Shown here one piece after another: positions 17,800 to 26,014 of a stretch of 64,000 bases of DNA. Every line of letters starts with the position of its first letter. Positions within the stretch are counted from its first letter, which is position 1. The notes below the pieces were generated by a model, which saw only the letters and a list, made by a program, of their open reading frames with translations, had not been told where the DNA came from and did not search any database. The stretch is taken from the NCBI GenBank assembly GCA_036500605.1, contig DASYBU010000029.1, positions 62,001-126,000 on the forward strand, written 5' to 3'. The position numbers and the translations under genes are program-made. The stretch is from JAFALK01 sp036500605 (lineage in GTDB: Bacteria; Pseudomonadota; Gammaproteobacteria; Burkholderiales; Burkholderiaceae_C).

Positions 17800-18171
17800 T
17801 CAGCCCCGCTGCGGCAGCAGGCTCTCGTCGCGAGAGACCGCGTCGGGATCGTCAATCTCGATGGCGATCTGCGTGCACACCGCGCGGCACAGCATGGCGG
17901 CGCGCTCGTTGTTGATGCTGTAGATCATTTGCTGCCCAGCGCGCTTGCGCGCCAGCACGCCGGCCCGGTAGAGCTGGCTCAGGTGCTGGGACATATTGGG
18001 CTGCGTGGTCTCGATTTCGCCGAGCAAGTCGCTCACGGTTTTCTCCCCCGCGCAAAGCGAGCTGATGATCTTCAGGCGGATCGGCGCGGACATCAGCGAG
18101 AACAGCTCGGCCGCAATCTCGTAGACGCGATCGAGTTGCGGGGCTGCGGCTTGCACAGAGGTGTCTGTCAT
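17800..18171 (-). CDS. soxR: ArsR/SoxR-family repressor of the sox operon
   Basis: A 123-aa winged-helix protein. The recognition helix region reads ETTQPNMSQHLSQLYRAGVL, followed by the wing RKRAGQQMIYSI. Cysteines lie at residues 40, 95 and 99. Cys40 sits in the helix before the DNA-binding domain and Cys95/Cys99 in the last helix, the arrangement used by reactive-sulfur sensors of the SqrR/BigR type, where persulfides link the two sites and release DNA. A palindrome lies 13 bases upstream of its start. First gene of the operon, so it is probably autoregulated. Confidence 0.85.
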   Translation of the reverse strand: MTDTSVQAAAPQLDRVYEIAAELFSLMSAPIRLKIISSLCAGEKTVSDLLGEIETTQPNMSQHLSQLYRAGVLARKRAGQQMIYSINNERAAMLCRAVCTQIAIEIDDPDAVSRDESLLPQRG

Positions 18172-18183
18172 GAAAATCCGTAT

Positions 18184-18199
18184 ATAAGCATTTGCTAAT
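18184..18199. promoter_or_regulatory. Palindromic operator candidate for SoxR
   Basis: ATAAGCA (18184-18190) and TGCTAAT (18193-18199) form an inverted repeat with one mismatch and a 2-base centre, in an AT-rich block unlike its surroundings. On the minus strand a TATAAA box overlaps its far end, so a repressor bound here would block sox transcription. Size and spacing fit an ArsR-family dimer. Confidence 0.5.
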
Positions 18200-18203
18200 T
18201 TAT

Positions 18204-18238
18204 AGGGTTAGTCCTGCGCTGTAGATCGGGCTAACCCT
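18204..18238. promoter_or_regulatory. Second inverted repeat in the soxR/diguanylate cyclase intergenic region
   Basis: AGGGTTAG (18204-18211) and CTAACCCT (18231-18238) are perfect 8-bp inverted arms 19 bases apart, just beyond the SoxR operator candidate. The spacing of about three turns would suit a dimer-of-dimers activator or a co-regulator of the divergent promoters. It lacks a T tract, so a terminator is unlikely. Confidence 0.35.
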
Positions 18239-18312
18239 TGTGTGTGCGCATGGCGTACGTCCCGGTTTGACATGCACAATGGTTTGCCGATCAGCACACC
18301 ACGACGCCCGCT

Positions 18313-19335
18313 TTGAATTCAAACCCCGGCTTCTACAGTGGCAGCACCGAAACAGCAGCGCAGCAACGCCTGGGCTCGCTGCGCTTGCGGATGATCCTGG
18401 CCGTTCTGGGCCTGAGCCTGCTGCTGGTGGCGATGATCGACATCTTTCACCTCATGCAGAGCGAGGAGCGCGAGGCGCTCAACCTTGGCGTCTTGATCGT
18501 GCTCTCGCGCGATCTCGTGCTGGGCCTGCTGCTCGGCGGCATGTTCGTGATGCTGCTTGACCGGCTCTTGCTGCAACCGCTGCGCGCGCTCGCGGCGAGC
18601 ACCGAGCACTTCGATCCCACGCAGCCGCCGCCCGAGTCCATGCTGGAGACCGACGAAGAGCAGGCGCCCGAGCTGCGGCAGATCCGTCATTCCATCGTCC
18701 GCGTGCACTCAAGGCTTTGGCAGGTCGTGCAGAGCGAACAGGGCAAGGCCGCTGTGCTGCGCAGCGAATTGCAGCAAGCGCAGGCCGCGCTCGATGCCAA
18801 GAACCGCGAGCTCGGCAGCATGTCGCGCACCGATGATCTGACGGGCCTGGCGATCCGGCGCGAGTTTGACGAGGCCCTGCGGCGCGAGTTCAAGCGCGCG
18901 CAGCGTCAACGCGGGCTGCTGGCGCTGGCGGTGCTCGATCTTGATCACTTCAAGAAATTCAACGCACGCTACGGCCAGGCCGGTGGCGATGAGGCGCTGC
19001 GCCGAGTGGCGCGGCTGCTGTCCGGGCATTTCAAGCGCGATACCGATATGGTTGCGCGCCTCGGCGGTGAAGAGTTTGTCGCGCTGCTGCCCGATCTCGG
19101 GCTGGCCGAAGCGCAGGGCCGGCTCGAGCAATTGCGCGAGGATCTGCGCGCCCTGCAGCTTCCGCATGCGGACGGTGTGACGGACGAGAAAATCCTGACC
19201 GTGAGCATCGGCCTCGCGGCGTACAGCCCGGCGCACCCGTACTTGAGCCCGCAAGCGCTGATGCAGGCGGCGGATGAGGCGCTCTATATCGCCAAACATG
19301 CGGGGCGCGACCGGCTCAGCATGGGCGCGAATTGA
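18313..19335 (+). CDS. Membrane-bound diguanylate cyclase (GGDEF)
   Basis: A 340-aa protein with two transmembrane helices (about residues 27-47 and 58-80), a linker and coiled coil (about 110-165), and a GGDEF domain. The catalytic signature is RLGGEEFVALLPD near residue 249, an active GGEEF variant; the Mg-binding region VLDLDHFKKFNARYGQAGGDEAL is intact. No RxxD inhibitory site precedes the motif at the usual distance. It makes cyclic di-GMP from two GTP. The frame begins at a TTG at 18313; an ATG at about 18390 would remove basic residues flanking the first helix and is less likely. Confidence 0.88.
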   Translation: MNSNPGFYSGSTETAAQQRLGSLRLRMILAVLGLSLLLVAMIDIFHLMQSEEREALNLGVLIVLSRDLVLGLLLGGMFVMLLDRLLLQPLRALAASTEHFDPTQPPPESMLETDEEQAPELRQIRHSIVRVHSRLWQVVQSEQGKAAVLRSELQQAQAALDAKNRELGSMSRTDDLTGLAIRREFDEALRREFKRAQRQRGLLALAVLDLDHFKKFNARYGQAGGDEALRRVARLLSGHFKRDTDMVARLGGEEFVALLPDLGLAEAQGRLEQLREDLRALQLPHADGVTDEKILTVSIGLAAYSPAHPYLSPQALMQAADEALYIAKHAGRDRLSMGAN

Positions 19336-19352
19336 GCCGCCAGCGAGCCGTC

Positions 19353-19736
19353 TTATTCGGCTGAAAAATTCAGCTCAACGCCATTGCCGGCCGGGTCGTG
19401 AAAAAACAGCTGGACCATGCCGGTCAGCGGCACCTCGGCCGCGCGATAGCGAACGCCACGCTGCGTCAGTCGCTGCTCAAACTCCGCACGGCCGCTGCAG
19501 GTGAAGGCCGCGTGGTCGAAAGTGGTGGAGATTTCCGTCGGCGCCTGCGCGTCCGGTGAAGCCTCGGTCAGGTGCAGCACGTCGCGGCCGCCGGCATAGA
19601 GCCAGTAGCCGTAGTTGCGGAACGGCGGCCGCTCGCCAACGTAGAGCCCGACGACTTCGCAATAGAAGGCTCGCAACTCATCCAGCAGGGCGCGCGGCGC
19701 GCGGAGGTTGTAGTGGGCAAAGCCGAGCGTGGCCAC
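19353..19736 (-). CDS. VOC-family (glyoxalase/bleomycin-resistance fold) protein
   Basis: A 127-aa single-domain vicinal-oxygen-chelate protein. The first beta-alpha-beta module begins GFAHYNLRAP with a metal-ligand-type His, and the second ends FFHDPAGNGVELNF, the classical VOC C-terminal motif with its Glu ligand. Substrate is not predictable. It lies 26 bases downstream of the HDOD gene on the same strand. Confidence 0.82.
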   Translation of the reverse strand: MATLGFAHYNLRAPRALLDELRAFYCEVVGLYVGERPPFRNYGYWLYAGGRDVLHLTEASPDAQAPTEISTTFDHAAFTCSGRAEFEQRLTQRGVRYRAAEVPLTGMVQLFFHDPAGNGVELNFSAE

Positions 19737-19762
19737 GGCCGAGGTCTCTTTCTTCTCTTCCT

Positions 19763-20581
19763 TCAGCGACCGTGCTCTTCAGCCTGGTTCAGCTGCTCGG
19801 ACACCCGGCGCGCGGCGCGCAGCATCAGGTTTTCGTCGATCTGCGCTTGCGGGGCGATGGCTTGCGCCACTTCCTCAAGCCGTTCCGGGGCGGTGATCAG
19901 CACCCAAGCCATTGTCGAGATCGCGCTGACGCTGCGGCGTTGCAGGGTCTCGGGCATCTGGAGCGTGGCTTGCACCTCGACGTGATAGCGCACATTCGCC
20001 ACGGCGGCGGGCGCCAGGCCCCAGCTCTCGCACAGCGCCGCGCCGAGTGCGTCATGGCTGACGCCAAAAGCAGTGTGCTCGAGTTGCACCAGATCCTGAT
20101 CGTTCTGCGCGGCGCGCAGCATGGCCGGATAGTGCGAAGGCGCGTGGCGATACAGAACCGCCTTGCCGCATTCCTCGAACAGACCGGCGGAGTGCGCGGC
20201 CCAGGGATCGACGCCGAGCATCTGTCCCATGCGCCCCATCATCAGGCCGCGCTTCGAGGCGCGACCCCAGACCGGCTCCAATTCAACGGCCGTCGGGAAG
20301 GCCGCGCGCAGGCCCATTTCAAACGTGATGGCAGCGACTTCGCGCATGCCCAGATAGGTGAGCGCCTGGTGTACCGTCTGCACGCGGCCGCGCAAGCCAT
20401 AGAGCGAGGAGTTGACGGCCTTCAGCACGGCGGCGGCCAGCGCCATATCGCTTTCAACCAGAGAGGACATCGCCAGCAGGTCGATGTCTTCGGCTGCCAT
20501 CAGCAGCGAGAGCTTGACCAGCACTTCGGGCTGGGTCGGGATCTCGATGTCGAGTGTTCGCAATTGCGGATCAACAGGCAT
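19763..20581 (-). CDS. HDOD-domain signalling protein
   Basis: A 272-aa protein consisting mainly of an HDOD domain, the HD-GYP-like fold without catalytic residues. Visible family marks are the opening PTQPEVLVKLSLLMAAEDIDL, the helix ALAAAVLKAVNSSLYGLRG and QTVHQALTYLGMREV. HDOD proteins usually work as adaptors in cyclic-di-GMP, motility or chemotaxis-like signalling. Its closeness to the diguanylate cyclase at 18.3 kb is suggestive only. Confidence 0.85.
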   Translation of the reverse strand: MPVDPQLRTLDIEIPTQPEVLVKLSLLMAAEDIDLLAMSSLVESDMALAAAVLKAVNSSLYGLRGRVQTVHQALTYLGMREVAAITFEMGLRAAFPTAVELEPVWGRASKRGLMMGRMGQMLGVDPWAAHSAGLFEECGKAVLYRHAPSHYPAMLRAAQNDQDLVQLEHTAFGVSHDALGAALCESWGLAPAAVANVRYHVEVQATLQMPETLQRRSVSAISTMAWVLITAPERLEEVAQAIAPQAQIDENLMLRAARRVSEQLNQAEEHGR

Positions 20582-20649
20582 GACAGGGCCGTTCAGGGAA
20601 AGTGTTCGCTATGGTAGCGCGTGCAATGGCCTATGTCTGTGTGAGGCCG

Positions 20650-21411
20650 TCACCGCAGGAAAGCATCCCAACCTGTCTTGAGGATCAGCGCCGCGACCAC
20701 GACCACAAAGAAGCTGCGCACAAAACCGACGCCGCGAGCCAAGGCCAGGCGTGTGCCCAGCAGGCTGCCCAGCACATTGGTCACCGCCATGATCGCAGCG
20801 AGCTGCCACCACATATGCCCCTTGCTGATGAACAGCGCGAGGGCGGCCAGATTGGTCGCAACGTTCATCAGCTTGGCCGTGGCCGAGGCATGCAGGAAGT
20901 CGTAACCCAGCACGCGCACAAACAGGAAGACGAAGAAGCTGCCGGTGCCCGGCCCAAAGAAACCGTCATAAAAACCGATGACGAGCGCGATGGCGCCTGC
21001 GACGAGTGTCTCGGCGCGGCCGTGAAAACGCGGCTCGTGATGCCGGCCGAGTTCCTTGCGGGCAAGCGTGTAGACCAGCACAGCCAACAGAATCAGCGGC
21101 AACGCCTTGCGCAGCCCGGCGGCGCTGACCAGCGTGACCAGCCAGGCGCCAAAGAAACCGCCCACCAGCGCCAGACCGGCGGCCGGCAGCAAGGCCCGCC
21201 AGTTGAGCTGGACCCGCCGCGCGTATTGACCCGTGGCCCAGGCCGTTCCCCACACCGAGGCGCCCTTGTTGGTGCCGAGCAGCGTGGCCGGCTGCATTTG
21301 CGGATAGATGCTGAAGAGAGCGGGCACCAGAACCAGCCCGCCACCGCCAACGATGGCGTCGATGAAGCCAGCCGCAAGCGAGGCCAGGGCGGCAGTGATG
21401 AGGTCAAACAT
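20650..21411 (-). CDS. TSUP-family (TauE/SafE) sulfite/sulfonate-type exporter
   Basis: A 253-aa membrane protein with about eight hydrophobic segments. It opens with the TSUP signature AAGFIDAIVGGGGLVLVPAL, and the second repeat contains GFYDGFFGPGTGSFF, the mirrored family motif. TSUP proteins carry sulfite, thiosulfate, sulfoacetate or related anions. With a sox operon 3 kb away a sulfur-anion role is attractive but not proven. Its upstream region has tandem repeats and a long hairpin. Confidence 0.88.
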   Translation of the reverse strand: MFDLITAALASLAAGFIDAIVGGGGLVLVPALFSIYPQMQPATLLGTNKGASVWGTAWATGQYARRVQLNWRALLPAAGLALVGGFFGAWLVTLVSAAGLRKALPLILLAVLVYTLARKELGRHHEPRFHGRAETLVAGAIALVIGFYDGFFGPGTGSFFVFLFVRVLGYDFLHASATAKLMNVATNLAALALFISKGHMWWQLAAIMAVTNVLGSLLGTRLALARGVGFVRSFFVVVVAALILKTGWDAFLR

Positions 21412-21892
21412 CCGGGGGAGAAAAGGAAATCAGGAAAAGAAGATCAAGGCTGGAAATCGGGCTGGAAATGGAACCGGAAATGGAGCCGCAAATAGAACGG
21501 GCACCAGGAGGCTGGCTCCGGTGCCCGTGAATTGTGACGGTGTCACTTTTATCTTGCTCTTGCTTTTGCCTTATTTGTCTCCTCAGCCCCGCCTAGCGAC
21601 TGTCGCTTGCACAACATCGCATCGAGTGACCGGAATGTAGTCAGGCGTCGAAATGCACGCGATTGGGGTTTTCACGACCACCGCGCACCAATTTTGGGCC
21701 GTATGCGAGCACTAACTTCTTTGTTTGTAGCGTGTTTGTGCGACATGCGACGACTTGTGCAGCGCACCTCGATAGAAAGTCATCATCCTGAAATCAAGTG
21801 GGAACTTTTGCCTGTTGTGGGCGCAATACGTTGCAATCACCCGACCATGACATGCCCGCCCACCCTTTTGCCTCCCGACGCTGCGGTGTCCC
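21412..21892. other. 481-bp intergenic region between the TSUP and ECF sigma genes
   Basis: No convincing gene is present. The TSUP-proximal part (about 21447-21495) holds about four degenerate 12-bp direct repeats with the core GGAAATGG. It is followed by the hairpin at 21497-21528 and a small GTGAC/GTCAC palindrome (21534-21546) leading into TTTT. From about 21540 to 21860 the DNA is clearly AT-richer than the neighbourhood and probably carries the divergent promoters. GGAACTTTT at 21801-21809 resembles an ECF-type -35 element. Confidence 0.6.
21497..21528. repeat. Long hairpin upstream of the TSUP gene
   Basis: ACGGGCACC (21497-21505) pairs with GGTGCCCGT (21520-21528); inside, GGAG pairs with CTCC, giving 13 pairs with one bulged A and a 5-base loop. 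The hairpin would lie in the 5' leader of a minus-strand TSUP transcript. It is not followed by a clear T tract in either direction. Confidence 0.5.
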
Positions 21893-22516
21893 ATGCTGAG
21901 CTTCATGCCGATGGACCCGCGCGGCGCTAGCGACGAGACGATCGCACTGATGGCGCTGATGGCGCGCCTGCGCCGCGGCGATGCCTCGGCGCTGGAGCCG
22001 ATCTATCGCCGCGAGTCCGGGCCGGTCTATCGCTATGCGCTGGCCCTGTGCGCCAACTCAGCTTGGTCGGCCGATGCCATGCAGGAGGCATTCGTCACGC
22101 TCGCGAGCCGGCCGCAGAGCTTCGATCCGCTGCGCGGCAGCCTGGGTGCGTGGCTGGCCGGCGTCGCACGCCACCATCTGCTGGCGCGCTGGCGCGAAGC
22201 GCGGCGCGAGGTGGAGGTCGAGAGCGACGACGACGGCCCGCTCGCGCATGAAGCGGCGCATGACGCGCAACCTGACATGCTGCTGATGCAGGCCCAGGAC
22301 CAGGCCGCGCTCTGGCGCGCCATCCAGAGTTTGTCCTGGCCCTTTCGCGAAGCCCTCATCCTGGTCGACCTGCAGGAGCGTGCCTACGTGGAGGCTGCCC
22401 ACATCGCCGGCATCGAGCTCAACACCTTGCGCACCCGCCTGCACCGGGCCCGCCTGCGTCTGGCCGTGCTGCTCAAGAACGAGCGCGTGCAATTGCCTGG
22501 AGTCGCCTCATCATGA
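21893..22516 (+). CDS. ECF-type RNA polymerase sigma factor
   Basis: A 207-aa sigma-70 family protein with regions 2 and 4 only. Region 2 covers VYRYALALCANSAWSADAMQEAFVTLAS and region 2.4-like GSLGAWLAGVARHHLLARWREARR; region 4 ends in the helix-turn-helix AHIAGIELNTLRTRLHRAR. An acidic linker (VESDDDGPLAHEAAHD) separates them. It overlaps the next gene by 4 bases (ATGA), the usual sigma/anti-sigma arrangement. The stimulus is unknown. Confidence 0.88.
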   Translation: MLSFMPMDPRGASDETIALMALMARLRRGDASALEPIYRRESGPVYRYALALCANSAWSADAMQEAFVTLASRPQSFDPLRGSLGAWLAGVARHHLLARWREARREVEVESDDDGPLAHEAAHDAQPDMLLMQAQDQAALWRAIQSLSWPFREALILVDLQERAYVEAAHIAGIELNTLRTRLHRARLRLAVLLKNERVQLPGVASS

Positions 22517-23016
22517 AGTCGAGCTTGCCCTTGAATCCCTTGAACACGCTGGATGACTGGCGCCATGCCGAGCCGCCGCCCGAGGCGCAGGCCGCGACGC
22601 TGGCCGCCATGCGTCGCGCGCTGGCCCATCGCAAGGACGCTCCGCCATCCGGCTGGCGGGAGCGGCTGCGTCGCATGCATTGGCTGGCCTGGTCGGGCGC
22701 CGCGGCCAGCGCCACGGGCCTGGCCGGCATCGTCCTGGTGTTCAGCATCAGCCTGCCCGCCACCAGCCAGCCGGAGTTCGGCGCGAGCGCCTTTGTACCC
22801 ATCGTCTCCGACGAGCGCTGGCAAAAGGTGATGCATGAGACCGATGAACAAGGCCGGCCCGGAGGCACGGCCTGGGTGGTGTCCACCGAAATTCCGAACG
22901 AACGCCTGGCGGTGCTGGGCCTGCCCTATGACCCGAGCGAGGCCGACGCCCCCGTCAAGGCCGAGCTGCTCGTGCGCTCCTCCGGCGAAGTGCTGGCCGT
23001 GCGCCTGCTTCGCTGA
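22513..23016 (+). CDS. Putative anti-sigma factor with one membrane helix
   Basis: A 167-aa protein translated in overlap with the ECF sigma gene. The N-terminal cytoplasmic part (about residues 1-58) is followed by one transmembrane helix near 59-82 (SATGLAGIVLVFSISLP) and a periplasmic domain. I see no HxxxCxxC zinc motif, so it would be a non-ZAS type. Role as anti-sigma factor is inferred from topology and position. Confidence 0.65.
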   Translation: MKSSLPLNPLNTLDDWRHAEPPPEAQAATLAAMRRALAHRKDAPPSGWRERLRRMHWLAWSGAAASATGLAGIVLVFSISLPATSQPEFGASAFVPIVSDERWQKVMHETDEQGRPGGTAWVVSTEIPNERLAVLGLPYDPSEADAPVKAELLVRSSGEVLAVRLLR

Positions 23017-23053
23017 ACCTTCTTCTGATGATCCCTCCCACGAAAGGCTGTCC

Positions 23054-24283
23054 ATGAAAACCGCTGCCGTCCGCCACTTCCTTCATTGCGCCCCTTGGCT
23101 GGTCCTTGCCGCCAGCGCCGGTGCGCAGACCCCGGCTCCTGAAGCCGCACCGCACGTCGAGCGTCGAGTCATCATCAAGAACGATGGCGACCAGGCGCAG
23201 GCCGAAGTGATGGCGATGGCCGCCGTCGATGCCCAGCAGATTGCCGCCGACGCGCGGATGGCCGCGCGTGACGCCGAGCAGGCGGCGCATGATGCGCTGG
23301 TGTTGCCGGGTGACATGGCCTTTGTGATCACCGACACAGCACGCTCCCGCCTGGTCAAAGGAGCGCCGTACTGCGCGGATGCCGTGCATGAAACGGTGCA
23401 AGCTCTGGCCGACGGCAACCGCATCGTGCATTCGCAAAGCTCACGGCTGTGCCGAGACAGCGAAGGCCGGACGCGGCAGGAGGTCGAGCGCGGCGGCCGG
23501 CACCTGGTGTATCTGCGCGATCCCGTGCAAAAGGAAGGCTGGCTGCTCGACGCTGACAAGAAGATCGCGCGCAAGTTCGGCAGCCCCGCAGCCGAGGGCG
23601 CGGCCTGGGAGCGCTATGGCGAGCAGATGCGCGAATGGGCGGTCAAGGTCCGCGAGCAGGTGCGCGTCAATGTCAACATCAGCAACGTCAAGGAAGCGGG
23701 CGCGCCGCCCGTGCCCCCGGTGCCTCCGGGCGCACTGAAGGCACCTTTGCCCCCACTCCCGCCCGTGCCCGTGGTGCTCACGCAGAGCGATGTGACGACC
23801 AAGGATGCGCAAGGCCACGAGCACCGCGAAGTGCGGGTGATTCGCGTGGACGATGCACCCGGCTTGGCACCGTTGCCCGGCCTTCAGGCGCCGCCCGCTG
23901 TGATGGCCCGCGCGCTGGTGTTCGCGCCGCGCGGCCCGGGAGTGAAGAGCGTGCTCGACAGCAAGGAGATCGACGGCGTCAAGGTCAACGGCGAACGCAT
24001 GACCTGGACCATCGACGCCGGCAAGGTCGGCAACGAGAAGCCGATCGTGATCACACGCGATGTCTGGACCTCACCCGAGCTGATGGTCACCGTCGCCAGC
24101 CGCGACTTCGACCCGCGCAGCGGCGAGACCAATTACCGGCTGCAGAACCTCAAGCGTGGAGAGCCCGATGCGGCGCTGATGAAGGTGCCGGCTGACTACA
24201 CGCAGACACAGACGCCGCAACCCAAAGCGATGCCCGCGCCCAAGACGGACAAGGCCGACAAGAAGGTCGAAAGAAAGGGCTGA
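23054..24283 (+). CDS. Exported protein of the ECF operon, function unknown
   Basis: A 409-aa protein with an N-terminal signal region (MKTAAVRHFLHCAPWLVLAASAGAQ). An alanine-rich, likely helical segment (about residues 45-85) is followed by a region with SRLCRDSEGRTRQE, a proline-rich linker (PPVPPVPPGALK and PPLPPVPVVL) and a second beta-rich part resembling the first in style. The tail is Lys/Asp-rich. I do not recognise the family. It follows the putative anti-sigma gene by 37 bases and is the probable output of the sigma factor or its sensor. Confidence 0.65.
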   Translation: MKTAAVRHFLHCAPWLVLAASAGAQTPAPEAAPHVERRVIIKNDGDQAQAEVMAMAAVDAQQIAADARMAARDAEQAAHDALVLPGDMAFVITDTARSRLVKGAPYCADAVHETVQALADGNRIVHSQSSRLCRDSEGRTRQEVERGGRHLVYLRDPVQKEGWLLDADKKIARKFGSPAAEGAAWERYGEQMREWAVKVREQVRVNVNISNVKEAGAPPVPPVPPGALKAPLPPLPPVPVVLTQSDVTTKDAQGHEHREVRVIRVDDAPGLAPLPGLQAPPAVMARALVFAPRGPGVKSVLDSKEIDGVKVNGERMTWTIDAGKVGNEKPIVITRDVWTSPELMVTVASRDFDPRSGETNYRLQNLKRGEPDAALMKVPADYTQTQTPQPKAMPAPKTDKADKKVERKG

Positions 24284-24286
24284 CGC

Positions 24287-25093
24287 CTATTCAGTCCAGT
24301 GCTGGGCGATCCAGCCCACCGGAACCACGAAGCGACGCAGATGGCGCAGCGGACGCTGCGCCTTCAGCGTGGCCTTCAGGTGTTCCATCCGGGTCGGGAA
24401 GGCCGGCTGATCGTCTTCCCAGCGGCCCAGTTGCACATCGCTGGGATTCGGACCGCCCGCGAAGGTCACCATCTTGGCCTTCGCAGGCAGATGCGCCGGC
24501 ATGAAGTAGCCGAGCGGGAACGGAGGCATGCAGTGCAGGCGGAAATGCCGCGTCCAGGATTCGGGCCAGAACTGGATGCCGCCCGGCACGGACTCGGTGA
24601 TGTAGTGCTGCTCGAAGCGCAGGCGATCAGCGATGCCTTGCGGATTGGCGCGGAAGTTCTCGAGGATCTGCGGATTGCCGCCGATCGGGAAGCGGAAGAC
24701 CGAGGTCTGACCCAGGCGGTGGAAAGGCTTGGACCAGTTGCGCGCCAGATAGACGCGGTCCGGATCGCCGTGGGTGAAGTAGCTGTCGATATTGCGCACG
24801 ATGACCGTGTCCAGATCGACGAAGAGCACCGGGCCTGTGAGGCCCGTGAGCTCCGGCATATTGCCGCCCCACATGACCAGCTTGCGCCACTTGCCCATGC
24901 TGCGTTGCGGATGCTCGCAGCCCAGTTCCGGCAGCGGGACGACCTCGACTTCAGGGCGCAGCCCGGCGCCATCGTCGGTCAGGCAGACAAAACGCAGAGG
25001 CCCTGTCGTGTGACGTTGGGCCATCGCATAAAGGCGGTTCACATACTCGGGACCGTACTTCTGACCCCACTTCACACACAGCATCTGCTTCAT
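24287..25093 (-). CDS. Glycosyltransferase-like protein
   Basis: A 268-aa protein without signal peptide, starting at the ATG at 25093. It opens MLCVKWGQKYGPEYVNRLYAM, contains a DxD motif in LFVDLDTVIVRN (the Mn/nucleotide-sugar site of GT-A folds) and GNMPELTGLTGPV. This is the pattern of small GT-A type proteins found near surface-polysaccharide genes, though none lie here. It is convergent with the ECF operon, 3 bases apart. Confidence 0.6.
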   Translation of the reverse strand: MKQMLCVKWGQKYGPEYVNRLYAMAQRHTTGPLRFVCLTDDGAGLRPEVEVVPLPELGCEHPQRSMGKWRKLVMWGGNMPELTGLTGPVLFVDLDTVIVRNIDSYFTHGDPDRVYLARNWSKPFHRLGQTSVFRFPIGGNPQILENFRANPQGIADRLRFEQHYITESVPGGIQFWPESWTRHFRLHCMPPFPLGYFMPAHLPAKAKMVTFAGGPNPSDVQLGRWEDDQPAFPTRMEHLKATLKAQRPLRHLRRFVVPVGWIAQHWTE

Positions 25094-25246
25094 TCGATAT
25101 CCCTTCAACCACCTTGCAGAATGCTGACTGTAGGACGACTCGATAAAGCCTGCTGGCAGCAGGGGTGAATTTATGTAAAGCGCTTGGGGCCCGCGCAACG
25201 GCGACCCGAGATCTCTTGACTTGGCGATCGACCGGGGCCAGGGGCC

Positions 25247-26014
25247 TTAGTTGTAGCGAACCGAGCGCTCGCCGCGGCAGAAGCCATAGAGCGCGAGGCC
25301 GGTGTTCCTGGCGATGTCGATCGCCATCGAGGTGGGCGCCGAGATGGTCGCGAGCAGCGGAACCTTCAGGCGCGCGCACTTGAGCACCAGCTCGGAGCTG
25401 GCGCGGCTGGACATGATCACGAAGCCTTCACTCGTCGACTGGCCGGCCTGCACACGTGCGCCGAGCAATTTGTCGAGCGCGTTGTGGCGGCCCACGTCTT
25501 CCATCACGGCCAGCAATTCACCCTCAGGCGTGGCCCAGGCTGCTGCGTGATGCGCGCCGGTCTTGGCATTGAGCACCTGGCGCGCCGGCATCGCGGCCAG
25601 AGCGCGTGCAATCGCGGCGGGCTCGATCTGCAGCGGGTTTTGCAAAGGCGGCGGGTTCAGGTCGAGCGCTTCGAGACTGTCAATGCCGCAAAGGCCGCAG
25701 CCGGTGCGGCCTGCGAGATTGCGACGGCGTTCCTTCAAGCGCATCTCGGCGGCGGCGGCAATCTCAAGCTGCACTTCACAACCGAGTTCGCCCAGCTGCA
25801 CATCGATCCCGTAGCACTCGGACTTCGATTGCAGAAGACCCTCGGTCAGCGCAAAGCCGAGCGCGAAGGCTTCGAGATCAGCCGGCGTGGCCATCATCAC
25901 CGCATGCGAGATGCCATTGAAGACGAGCGCGACCGGCGCTTCGACGGCGACCTGGTCCGGCTCGGCCTCGGCGCTGCCCGTGCGGCGCACCGAGACGGTT
26001 TGCAGCGGATTCAC
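25247..26014 (-). CDS. fdhD: FdhD, formate dehydrogenase accessory sulfurtransferase
   Basis: A 255-aa protein passing sulfur from IscS to the molybdenum cofactor of formate dehydrogenase. The two sulfur-transfer cysteines are in TGCGLCGIDS near residues 104-107, and the conserved MEDVGRHNALDKLLG and FVIMSSRASSELV motifs are intact. Overlaps fdsD by 4 bases, closing the formate dehydrogenase operon. Equivalent to fdsC in Cupriavidus-type operons. Confidence 0.94.
   Translation of the reverse strand: MNPLQTVSVRRTGSAEAEPDQVAVEAPVALVFNGISHAVMMATPADLEAFALGFALTEGLLQSKSECYGIDVQLGELGCEVQLEIAAAAEMRLKERRRNLAGRTGCGLCGIDSLEALDLNPPPLQNPLQIEPAAIARALAAMPARQVLNAKTGAHHAAAWATPEGELLAVMEDVGRHNALDKLLGARVQAGQSTSEGFVIMSSRASSELVLKCARLKVPLLATISAPTSMAIDIARNTGLALYGFCRGERSVRYN

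Noticed and set aside
17794..17809. A 16-base match between the soxC start region and 21577-21592
   Set aside because: One exact match of this length is about what chance allows in 64 kb of skewed composition, and neither site is otherwise structured.
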